Origin: Salibacteraceae bacterium
GTDB lineage: Bacteria > Bacteroidota > Bacteroidia > Flavobacteriales_G > Salibacteraceae
Direction of reading: 5' to 3'
DNA length: 7,383 bases
Assembly: GCA_023262195.1 (NCBI GenBank)
Contig: JALRDM010000072.1
Location: forward strand, 1 to 7,383
The notes under the pieces were generated by a model. The model saw nothing but the letters and a program-made list of their open reading frames with translations. It had not been told where the DNA came from and made no database searches. Shown here piece by piece: positions 1 through 6,364 of the stretch. The position numbers were made by a program, and so were the translations under genes. Each line of letters begins with the position of its first letter. Positions within the stretch are counted from its first letter, which is position 1.

Positions 1-458
1 AGCAAAACTTTGCGCTGAATGAATTAACCCTTCACAAAAAGGACACCCAATCTATGATTGTGATTCAGGCCTATGTTGATGGTAAGTTTCTCAACACCTA
101 CTGGGCCGATGGTTTAATCATTGCCACACCAACAGGATCAACCGCTTACTCGTTGAGTTGTGGGGGGCCAATTATCTTGCCCAGTTCATCAAATTTTATC
201 ATCACTCCTGTGGCACCGCACAATTTGAATGTGCGGCCCGTATTAATTGATCATAACAGTGTAGTCACGCTGAGGGTCGAAAGCCGGAGTCCCCAGATAC
301 TTATATCACTTGACTCAAGATCAGAGACTGTTGATACAAATACGGTGATCACGCTATCAAAACACGATTTCGACATCAAACTAATCAGGCTTAAAAGCCA
401 TAGTTTCCTTAAAACACTTCGCAGTAAGCTGCATTGGGGATACGATAATCGAAACTGA
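1..458 (+). CDS. nadK: NAD kinase, C-terminal part (5' end outside window)
   Basis: NAD kinase phosphorylates NAD to NADP in the cytoplasm using ATP or polyphosphate. The reading frame is open from the left edge (first full codon at base 3), so the gene starts upstream; the ATG at 54 is internal. The visible part begins QNFALNELTLHKKD, containing the Asn-Glu pair (bases 18-23) of the family's conserved NE/D substrate-binding motif. The hallmark ATPTGSTAYS segment (bases 123-152) and the following CGGPI lie in the all-beta C-terminal domain that binds NAD. The protein ends LHWGYDNRN, as is usual for Bacteroidota NadK. The N-terminal GGDGT motif lies outside the window. The stop is TGA at 456-458, 60 nt before the next gene's ATG. 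I see no defect in the visible part. The family call is secure. Confidence 0.95.
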   Translation, partial: QNFALNELTLHKKDTQSMIVIQAYVDGKFLNTYWADGLIIATPTGSTAYSLSCGGPIILPSSSNFIITPVAPHNLNVRPVLIDHNSVVTLRVESRSPQILISLDSRSETVDTNTVITLSKHDFDIKLIRLKSHSFLKTLRSKLHWGYDNRN

Positions 459-464
459 ATATCC

Positions 465-497
465 TTGAATAACAGGTTCACCAAAGCGTTATATTTG
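465..497 (+). promoter_or_regulatory. Candidate Bacteroidota-type promoter for the porG-like genes
   Basis: TATATTTG at 490-497 is an exact match to the Bacteroidota -7 element TAnnTTTG. A TTG at 465-467 lies 22 nt upstream of it, within the spacing usually quoted for the -33 element. Transcription would start near 504, giving a leader of about 15 nt before the ATG at 519. The same TTG could be misread as a start codon for the downstream gene, since that frame is open from 465. A promoter role fits better, because starting at 465 would put 18 residues ahead of an otherwise clean signal peptide. This is a pattern match only; no transcript data are available. Confidence 0.5.
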
Positions 498-518
498 AGG
501 GTTAACATCTTTACGGGG

Positions 519-1469
519 ATGAGAAATCTAACACTTGTTTTAACCATATTCGTTTTTGCAGCCATCTTCAACTCTGCCCAAGCCCAGCGTTGGAAGAAGT
601 ATCGGCATGAAATTCAGGGAGGCATTGGTGCGACTAGTTTTCTTGGAGAACTCGGGGGTAGTGAGGGCCCAGGAAAAGCCCTTTTTTTAGATGTAGATGG
701 TAGATCTAGCAGATACCTTTTGACCGCTGGATATCGATATAAACTCGAAGAATATGCCAGTGTAAGAGGAAATTTAACCTACGGACGCCTATCTGGTAGT
801 GATGCATTTGCTGGTGATAAGTTTCGTCAAAGCCGAAATTTAAGCTTCAGAAGTCCCCTGATAGAATTAGCCGCTGTTGGAGAAGTTTACTTCATTCGAG
901 AAAAATTAAGCAGTCGCTATAAAGTGCGCGGAATTAAAGGTGTTCTAGGTAGCGGATTGAGTGCTTATGTATATGGTGGACTGGGTGGTTTTTTCTTCAA
1001 CCCCAGAGCGAAATTTGAGGGCAATGCAGCCTATCCGGGCGATGGTAAATGGTACAGCTTGCGCGAATTAGGTACAGAAGGACAGAATCTTCCTGGAGGT
1101 CCAAAGAAGTATCGAAGAATTGGACTAAATATTCCTGTAGGGATAGGAGCAAAATACAACATCAATAGAACCTGGGCCATATCACTCGAATATGGTTTTA
1201 GATACACATTCACAGACTACATCGATGATGTAAGTACCCGATATGTGAACCCAGCCTTGCTTGAAGCTCAAGATGGACCTGCAGCAGCATATTTTTCTGA
1301 TCCTAAAACCACGGTTGATACCGATAATGGTGAGTTCATAATTGGTGAAGGAAGATCTTTAACAGGAGAACAAAGGGGAAATTCAGGGTCAAATGACACT
1401 TATATGTTTTTGACGCTTGGGCTCAACTATAAGTTCGTTTCGAAAAAATCGAATCGACCCAAATTCTAG
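519..1469 (+). CDS. PorG-like outer-membrane beta-barrel protein (DUF6089 type), first copy
   Basis: This is a predicted outer-membrane beta-barrel of 316 residues, resembling the DUF6089/PorG family. PorG of Porphyromonas gingivalis is associated with the PorK/PorN ring of the type IX secretion system. The ATG at 519 is chosen over the in-frame TTG at 465 because it begins directly with a signal peptide: MRN, a hydrophobic stretch, and a likely SPase I site after AQA (residue 22). The mature protein opens with the family-like EIQGGIGATSFLGELGG. It continues as alternating aromatic/polar strands rich in Gly and Tyr, with a conserved YIDDVSTRY segment starting at residue 234 and a final LGLNYKF strand. 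Two long Gly/Asn/Pro-rich stretches (about residues 170-200 and 245-295) look like surface loops. It is paralogous to the next gene. Its position between nadK and uppS-bamA is where porG homologues commonly sit. The secretion role is inferred from family and context; a general structural porin-like role is the alternative. Confidence 0.78.
   Translation: MRNLTLVLTIFVFAAIFNSAQAQRWKKYRHEIQGGIGATSFLGELGGSEGPGKALFLDVDGRSSRYLLTAGYRYKLEEYASVRGNLTYGRLSGSDAFAGDKFRQSRNLSFRSPLIELAAVGEVYFIREKLSSRYKVRGIKGVLGSGLSAYVYGGLGGFFFNPRAKFEGNAAYPGDGKWYSLRELGTEGQNLPGGPKKYRRIGLNIPVGIGAKYNINRTWAISLEYGFRYTFTDYIDDVSTRYVNPALLEAQDGPAAAYFSDPKTTVDTDNGEFIIGEGRSLTGEQRGNSGSNDTYMFLTLGLNYKFVSKKSNRPKF
1215..1239 (+). repeat. Conserved block shared with 2091-2115 (paralogue repeat, copy 1)
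   Basis: These 25 bases, encoding DYIDDVST plus the first base of the next codon, match bases 2091-2115 of the second porG-like gene at 23 of 25 positions. It is the longest obvious nucleotide match between the two genes. It marks their common origin and a conserved barrel segment. It is not a mobile or regulatory repeat. Confidence 0.6.
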
Positions 1470-1502
1470 CATATACTATTCTTGAATCTTTCTCGTTTCA
1501 CC

Positions 1503-2315
1503 ATGGTGAAAATCATTTCAACGGCCATCTTATTTGTGCTTGTTAGCAGTGTCTGTGCTCAGAAATCAGCACAAAGCGATTGGGAAATTGGCCCTACAGC
1601 TGGCGTGTGCTGGTATAATGGCGATCTCAACCCAAAAGCATTGTTCAATCGAGACTATTTGAATCGGGCCATGGGGGTATCCATTAGAAAAAATTTAAAC
1701 CAACGATTTGCCTTGCGTGGTATGTTTAACTACGGCACACTCAGTGCTGACGATGAGCTATCAGCATCAGAGTTTCAAGTAAATCGAAACCTAAATTTTT
1801 CATCCCCCATCTATGAATTAGCCAGCACAGTTGAGTTCAACTTTTTTGAATATGATGCACTTATCAATGGCCTAAGATTCAGCCCATATAGCTTTGTCGG
1901 CATCGGTGTATTCAGGTTTAATCCCTCAACAGAAATTGAAGGTGGGGTGTACGAACTTCATGAATTGCAAACAGAAAATAAATCATACTCAAAGACCTCG
2001 GTAGCCATTCCATTTGGTTTTGGGTTTAAGCTGGCGCTTAGTGACAGACTCATATTTAATGCCGACTGGGGCATGAGACGCACATTTAGCGACTACATAG
2101 ATGATGTAAGCACCCTATATCCAGAAATGAACGAAATAGACGGTTTATCGCTGAGCCTCAGCGACAGAAGTTTAGAGCAATCTGGACCCAATGGCACCAA
2201 TTGGGGAACACAAAGAGGCAACGCACAAACGAAGGATTGGTACAACTTCGTCACAGCAGGATTATCAGTTCGAATAGGTCCAAAGAAAGGTTCGTGTAAG
2301 CACATTGGTATTTAA
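1503..2315 (+). CDS. PorG-like outer-membrane beta-barrel protein (DUF6089 type), second copy
   Basis: This 270-residue protein is the second DUF6089/PorG-type barrel, starting 33 nt after the first copy ends. ATG 1503 is preferred to the in-frame TTG at 1482 because it begins the signal peptide directly (MVK, hydrophobic core, cleavage expected after VCA at residue 19). The Cys before the cleavage site is not in a good lipobox, so a lipoprotein is unlikely. The mature start WEIGPTAGVCWYNGDLNP matches the usual DUF6089 opening of an E-I-G run followed by Y-x-GDLNP. YIDDVSTLY (from residue 198) aligns with YIDDVSTRY of the first copy, as do NRNLNFSSPIYELA with SRNLSFRSPLIELA and the late QRGN. 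The loops are shorter than in the first copy. The C-terminal GSCKHIGI tail extends past the last strand. Of the two copies, its N-terminus looks closer to the usual DUF6089 form, but I cannot say which is the functional T9SS component. Confidence 0.78.
   Translation: MVKIISTAILFVLVSSVCAQKSAQSDWEIGPTAGVCWYNGDLNPKALFNRDYLNRAMGVSIRKNLNQRFALRGMFNYGTLSADDELSASEFQVNRNLNFSSPIYELASTVEFNFFEYDALINGLRFSPYSFVGIGVFRFNPSTEIEGGVYELHELQTENKSYSKTSVAIPFGFGFKLALSDRLIFNADWGMRRTFSDYIDDVSTLYPEMNEIDGLSLSLSDRSLEQSGPNGTNWGTQRGNAQTKDWYNFVTAGLSVRIGPKKGSCKHIGI
2091..2115 (+). repeat. Conserved block shared with 1215-1239 (paralogue repeat, copy 2)
   Basis: This is the partner of the 1215-1239 block. It differs at two bases: one creates a synonymous Ile codon change and the other a synonymous Thr/Ser-region change. 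Such strong conservation inside otherwise diverged genes points to purifying selection on the DYIDDVST segment, or possibly limited gene conversion. Confidence 0.6.
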
Positions 2316-2323
2316 TACCTTCG
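2291..2323 (+). promoter_or_regulatory. Candidate Bacteroidota-type promoter for uppS-bamA
   Basis: TACCTTCG at 2316-2323 matches the -7 element TAnnTTTG at all but one fixed base, and begins directly after the TAA stop of the preceding gene. A weak -33 candidate, TTCG at 2291-2294, lies 21 nt upstream. Transcription would begin near 2330, about 19 nt before the uppS ATG at 2349. This would let uppS, bamA and the skp genes be expressed independently of the porG-like pair. It is a pattern match only, with a poor -33 element. Confidence 0.4.
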
Positions 2324-2348
2324 CGCGCTTATTTACGTGGCATTGAAG

Positions 2349-3095
2349 ATGGAAAATCTTGAATTAGAACTTGATATTGATCGAATACCCAAACACATTG
2401 CAATCATTATGGATGGCAATGGACGATGGGCAAGCCAGAAAGGCAAAGCGAGGATTTTTGGTCATCGCAATGCACTTGAAGCTGTGAAAGATACCACTGA
2501 AACTGCCGCGCGAATTGGAGTGAAGCATCTTACACTCTATGCTTTTTCAACTGAAAACTGGAAGAGACCAAGACCCGAGGTTAACGCATTGATGGACCTC
2601 TTGGTAACTACCATCAATAAAGAAGTAGACTCATTGAATGAGAGTAACATTCGCCTTCATGCCGTTGGTGATTTAAGCGCGCTTCCGGATGTAACATATA
2701 AGGGGCTTTTACGTGGTATTGATATCACAAAAAACAACAAACGCTTGGATTTAAACCTGGCACTAAGCTACAGCTCACGTTGGGAAATCATTGACGCTAC
2801 CAAAGAGATTGCCAGAAAGATTAAAGCTGGTGAAATTGAACCAGACGATATCAATGAAGAGTTATTTTCTTCTTGCTTATCAACCTTCCCTTTCCCAGAT
2901 CCAGAGCTCATGATTAGAACTAGTGGTGAGATGAGAATTAGCAATTTTTTACTCTGGCAACTTGCTTATTCTGAGCTCTACTTCCTAGATAAGCTTTGGC
3001 CAGACTTTAGAGGTGTTGATCTTATTAAAGCCGTAATTGACTACCAAAAACGAGAGCGCAGATTCGGAATGACTGGTGAACAGGTGAAGTTGTAG
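2349..3095 (+). CDS. uppS: Isoprenyl transferase (undecaprenyl diphosphate synthase)
   Basis: This cis-prenyltransferase condenses isopentenyl diphosphate onto farnesyl diphosphate to give undecaprenyl diphosphate, the precursor of the lipid carrier for peptidoglycan and surface glycans. The 248-residue length is normal. The signature motifs appear in order: IAIIMDGNGRWA near residue 17 with the catalytic Asp at 22, FGHRNALEAVKD, LTLYAFSTENWKRP, LNLALSYSSRWEI, and the C-terminal MIRTSGEMRISNFLLWQ followed by AYSELYF and WPDF. Family-typical Arg, Ser and Glu residues for diphosphate and Mg binding are present in those motifs. ATG 2349 is chosen over the in-frame GTG at 2337: it gives the usual short acidic N-terminus, and the GTG lies only a few bases after the predicted transcription start. 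The stop is 2 nt before bamA, so translational coupling is likely. No SD sequence is visible, as is normal for the phylum. Confidence 0.96.
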   Translation: MENLELELDIDRIPKHIAIIMDGNGRWASQKGKARIFGHRNALEAVKDTTETAARIGVKHLTLYAFSTENWKRPRPEVNALMDLLVTTINKEVDSLNESNIRLHAVGDLSALPDVTYKGLLRGIDITKNNKRLDLNLALSYSSRWEIIDATKEIARKIKAGEIEPDDINEELFSSCLSTFPFPDPELMIRTSGEMRISNFLLWQLAYSELYFLDKLWPDFRGVDLIKAVIDYQKRERRFGMTGEQVKL

Positions 3096-3097
3096 AA

Positions 3098-5779
3098 ATG
3101 ATGAGACTAATAGTAAGCCTTACCATTTTCCTTTGCCTTTTGATCATGCCGCGTGCTTATACCCAAGTAACACTCGGCTCTGGTTCCAAAATATCCTATT
3201 CCAATCCTAGAGATTATGAAGTCGCAGGAATTAGTGTTGAAGGAGCTACAAACCTAGATGAAGGTGCAATACGCTTATTATCGGGTCTGGCCGTTGGCGA
3301 AACCATAGAAATACCGGGTGAAAAAACCTCAGAAGCCTTAAGAAAACTATGGCGCCAAGACTTATTTAGTGATGTTCAGCTTTTGGTTGATAAGATCGAG
3401 GGCAAGAAGATTTACTTGATAATTAAAATCGAAGAAAGGCCAAGGCTAAGCCGCTTTAGTTTCCGTGGTGTTTCAAAATCTGAAGCTGACGACATACGCG
3501 AGCGAATCAACTTATACAAGGAGAAGATCGTCACTGAAAACCTCATTGTATCAACCCAACAGAAGGTTTATAAATACTATTCGGAAAAGGGCTTTTTAAA
3601 TGCAGAAATAGATGTAAGGCAAGAGCCTGATAGTGTTTTCAAAACCAAGGTTAGACTCTACATTGAAGTGGACAAAAAGAAAAAGGTCAAGATTGATGCA
3701 ATCAATATTGCGGGTAACGGATATTTCACCGACTACCAGATCAGAAGAACCTTTAAGGAAACGAAAGATAGAAGTGTATTCCGTCCATTCCGTGATTTGG
3801 ACACGCTAGGATTGACCCTTTGGAGCGAGCTTTGGAATGATAGAAAAAGAATGCCCCGCACTTCACTCTACTACCTGTATGACCATATAAAACTTCGAAT
3901 TTTCAAGTCTTCAAAATACCTTGAAAACAACTTTGAAGATGATAAAAACATCATGGTGGCCAAATACAACACCAAAGGATTTAGAGATGCCAGAGTCCTG
4001 TATGATACGGTTTATGCCTCAGGTGATCGCAGTGTTTCCATAGATATGGTGGTTTCTGAAGGTTATCAGTACTATTTCAGAGATGTGAAATGGATTGGGA
4101 ATACCAAATACACCTCAGCAGAGCTGACGGATAAACTTGGAATAAAAAGAGGAGACGTGTATGATCCTCAGAAGTTAGAATCAAGACTTTACATGGATCA
4201 AGCTGGAGGCGACATCAGCTCTCTTTATATGGATAACGGCTACTTATTCTTCCAATTAGAACCTGTTGAAATTCTTGTTGGAGAAGACAGTATTGATTTG
4301 GAGATAAGGATGTATGAAGGCGAGCAAGCGCGCATAAATAAGGTTACGGTGTCGGGCAATACCAAAACTAATGACCATGTAGTGATGCGAGAATTATATA
4401 CCATGCCAGGCCAGCTGTTTAGTCGTGCCGACATTATCAGATCACAACAGCAACTTAACGTACTTGGCTTTTTTGATCCTGAGACAATGGACGTGAGGCC
4501 TACACCTGATCCAAACAATGGCACAGTTGACATCGAGTACATCGTCACTGAAAAACCAAACGACCAACTTACCTTGCAAGGAGGGTATGGCGGTGGAATT
4601 TTAGTAGCAACCGTAGGCGTGCAGTTTAATAACTTCTCTACACGAAATATTCTAAAACCCAAACAGTGGAATGGTCCATTGCCCTCTGGTGATGGTCAAA
4701 AGCTCGGTTTAAGTTACAATACAAATGGTAGACAATTTCAATCATTTAACGCTTCCTTCACCGAACCTTGGCTTGGGGGAAACAAGCCTACATCACTTAC
4801 TCTAAGCGGTTTTTACTCATTCTTTACACTTGGAGCCAACAATAGAAGGTATAATGAGATAAACGGAGATCGCATTCTGAATATTGATCGTTCATATTTC
4901 CAGCGTCTAGGATTTACAGCCCAAATCGGAAAGAGACTCAAATGGCCAGACAATTATTTCAGTGTGTTCTTTGAAACAAGTGCACAGCAATACACCCTGC
5001 AGAACTATAACCAATTCTTTTTTACCACAGGGCAAGCCTACAATCTATTTGGAAAATTCACCCTGAATAGAAGATCAATTGACGATAACATCTTCCCAAG
5101 CATGGGATCAGAACTCAATTTCTCGGGACAATTTACACCGCCTTACTCATTCTTCAATGGACGAGATTATTCAGGCCTCGAGCCAGCAGAGAGGTTTAGA
5201 TTTCTTGAGTATCACAAATGGAAGTTCTCTTGGTCATACTACACAGGCTTAATTGGCCAACAGAGAAAACACAAGCTAGTATTGTACACCAAAGTTGGTT
5301 TTGGCGCCTTGGGGCTTTACAATCGTCAAGTAGGACTCGTTCCATTTGAACGTTTCTATCTAGGCGGTGATCCATTTTCTACAACTGGAGTAATGCTTGG
5401 CGGAATTGACTCTCGTGAATTTATCTCACTCCGTGGCTATGGAGGCGGTGGATTATCTCCAGAAGAAGGAGCTACCTTGATTAATAAGTATACCACCGAA
5501 CTTAGATATCCATTTTCATTGAGTCAGAGTTTTACTGCATATGGCTTGGCTTTTGCAGAAGCAGGCAATAGCTGGTCAAACTTTAATTCATTTAATCCAT
5601 TTGACGTGTACAAATCAGCAGGTGTTGGAATTCGAGTTTTCTTGCCAATGTTTGGACTATTAGGTGTAGATTGGGGATACCGATTGGATAATGTTTCCGA
5701 TCGACCCGAATTTCCAAACGTAAATGGGCAGCGTTCTAGATTTCACTTTACACTTGGCGCGCAATTTGGAGACTTATAA
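3098..5779 (+). CDS. bamA: Outer-membrane protein assembly factor BamA
   Basis: BamA is the Omp85-family core of the BAM complex, which folds and inserts beta-barrel proteins into the outer membrane. The 893-residue product has a signal peptide (MMRLIVSLTIFLCLL..., cleavage near residues 22-23). POTRA-type domains follow at roughly 40-115, 116-196, 197-320, 321-408 and 409-485, and a 16-strand-type barrel runs from about 490 to the end. The POTRA hallmarks are visible, for example ISVEGATNLD, VKWIGNTKYT and VTVSGNTKTN. The barrel's lid-loop motif (VRGF/Y in the family) appears as LRGY, with the Arg at residue 779. The C-terminal beta-signal FHFTLGAQF is followed by three extra residues, GDL. 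The start may be either ATG of the ATGATG at 3098/3101. POTRA 3 carries an extra aromatic-rich segment (about residues 228-268). The gene sits 2 nt after uppS and 10 nt before the first skp-like gene, the expected Bacteroidota arrangement. Confidence 0.96.
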   Translation: MMRLIVSLTIFLCLLIMPRAYTQVTLGSGSKISYSNPRDYEVAGISVEGATNLDEGAIRLLSGLAVGETIEIPGEKTSEALRKLWRQDLFSDVQLLVDKIEGKKIYLIIKIEERPRLSRFSFRGVSKSEADDIRERINLYKEKIVTENLIVSTQQKVYKYYSEKGFLNAEIDVRQEPDSVFKTKVRLYIEVDKKKKVKIDAINIAGNGYFTDYQIRRTFKETKDRSVFRPFRDLDTLGLTLWSELWNDRKRMPRTSLYYLYDHIKLRIFKSSKYLENNFEDDKNIMVAKYNTKGFRDARVLYDTVYASGDRSVSIDMVVSEGYQYYFRDVKWIGNTKYTSAELTDKLGIKRGDVYDPQKLESRLYMDQAGGDISSLYMDNGYLFFQLEPVEILVGEDSIDLEIRMYEGEQARINKVTVSGNTKTNDHVVMRELYTMPGQLFSRADIIRSQQQLNVLGFFDPETMDVRPTPDPNNGTVDIEYIVTEKPNDQLTLQGGYGGGILVATVGVQFNNFSTRNILKPKQWNGPLPSGDGQKLGLSYNTNGRQFQSFNASFTEPWLGGNKPTSLTLSGFYSFFTLGANNRRYNEINGDRILNIDRSYFQRLGFTAQIGKRLKWPDNYFSVFFETSAQQYTLQNYNQFFFTTGQAYNLFGKFTLNRRSIDDNIFPSMGSELNFSGQFTPPYSFFNGRDYSGLEPAERFRFLEYHKWKFSWSYYTGLIGQQRKHKLVLYTKVGFGALGLYNRQVGLVPFERFYLGGDPFSTTGVMLGGIDSREFISLRGYGGGGLSPEEGATLINKYTTELRYPFSLSQSFTAYGLAFAEAGNSWSNFNSFNPFDVYKSAGVGIRVFLPMFGLLGVDWGYRLDNVSDRPEFPNVNGQRSRFHFTLGAQFGDL

Positions 5780-5789
5780 TTATTTGATT

Positions 5790-6332
5790 ATGAAAATTAA
5801 ACACATATTACTCATTCTGACAATCGTTTCAGTTTCAAGTTCTATTCATGCTCAACGATATGCCTTCATCGATACGGATTTTATACTTGAGCAAATCCCA
5901 GCATATCAAGAGGCACAGAAGGAAATAGATGCCCAAGCAGAAAAATGGCAAAAGCAAATAGAAGCTCGGTATGATGAAATAGAGCAGATGTATACGGCTT
6001 ACAAAGCTGAGCAGGTGTTGTTAACCCCAGAAATGCGCAAGCAAAAGGAAGATGCCATTATCGAAAAAGAGAAAGAGGCCAAAGAGTTCCAACGATCAAA
6101 ATTTGGTGTGGAAGGAGAACTCTTTAAGCTAAGACAAGAGCTCATTAAGCCAATTCAGGACAACGTATTTGAAGCAGTGCAGAAAATGGCCGAACAGAAA
6201 AGCTATGCTGTGATTTTTGATAAGGCCGCCTCCAGCTCGGCAATCATTTATTCAAATCCCCGATACGACCAAAGTAAAGAAATTCTTCAGCGCTTAGGGT
6301 TTGAAGAGAATCAGGAGGAAGAAACTGAATAA
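5790..6332 (+). CDS. Periplasmic chaperone, Skp/OmpH family, first copy
   Basis: Skp/OmpH proteins are trimeric periplasmic chaperones with coiled-coil tentacles; they hold unfolded outer-membrane proteins on the way to BamA. The 180-residue product has a signal peptide cleaved after IHA (residue 21). The first mature beta-strand is RYAFIDTDFILEQIP. A long charged Lys/Glu/Gln-rich helix pair (about 35-135) forms the tentacle. The body-domain strands return as YAVIFDKAASSSAIIYS, and the tail is very acidic (ENQEEETE). ATG 5790 is chosen although the frame stays open upstream to 5724: an upstream start would overlap bamA and bury the signal peptide. The 10-nt gap after bamA suggests one transcript. 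The family call is firm; which of the two copies does the main Skp job is unknown. Confidence 0.92.
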   Translation: MKIKHILLILTIVSVSSSIHAQRYAFIDTDFILEQIPAYQEAQKEIDAQAEKWQKQIEARYDEIEQMYTAYKAEQVLLTPEMRKQKEDAIIEKEKEAKEFQRSKFGVEGELFKLRQELIKPIQDNVFEAVQKMAEQKSYAVIFDKAASSSAIIYSNPRYDQSKEILQRLGFEENQEEETE

Positions 6333-6364
6333 CTTCTTTTATTTGCACACTTAATTTTAAAACC
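6333..6364 (+). promoter_or_regulatory. AT-rich spacer with a weak promoter-like element before the second skp gene
   Basis: This 32-nt spacer between the two skp-like genes contains TTATTTGCAC at about 6339-6348. It resembles a Bacteroidota -7 box with the two spacer bases missing (TA-TTTG instead of TAnnTTTG). Its position about 20 nt before the ATG is right for a short leader. No TTG/TTTG lies at -33 spacing; the nearest TTTG (6300-6303) is too far away. It may only be a spacer within the operon. Confidence 0.25.

Noticed and set aside
251..571. Minus-strand open frame across the nadK/porG junction
   Set aside because: It overlaps well-supported genes and the candidate promoter, and shows no family features.
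1031..1213. Short minus-strand open frame inside the first porG-like gene (similarly 2093-2305 in the second)
   Set aside because: These are antisense to signal-peptide-bearing barrel genes, short, and without recognisable features.
1545..1565. Lipobox in the second porG-like protein (Cys at residue 18)
   Set aside because: The residues before the Cys (Ser-Ser-Val) do not fit the lipobox, and VCA followed by Gln is a good SPase I site.
2337..2348. GTG start for uppS, four codons upstream
   Set aside because: ATG 2349 is stronger, keeps all conserved motifs, and leaves a reasonable leader after the candidate promoter.
4240..4662. 140-codon open frame on the minus strand
   Set aside because: It lies wholly inside bamA, and its translation is rich in Ser, Pro and Thr with no recognisable domain. 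It is a shadow of the bamA coding frame.
5724..5789. Upstream ATG extending the first skp-like gene by 22 residues into bamA
   Set aside because: The extension would overlap the bamA 3' end by 56 bases and bury a clean signal peptide that starts at ATG 5790.
5777..5792. TATTTG as a promoter -7 box before the first skp-like gene
   Set aside because: It lacks the two spacer bases of TAnnTTTG, lies only 3 nt before the ATG, and the gene follows bamA by 10 nt, so co-transcription is simpler.
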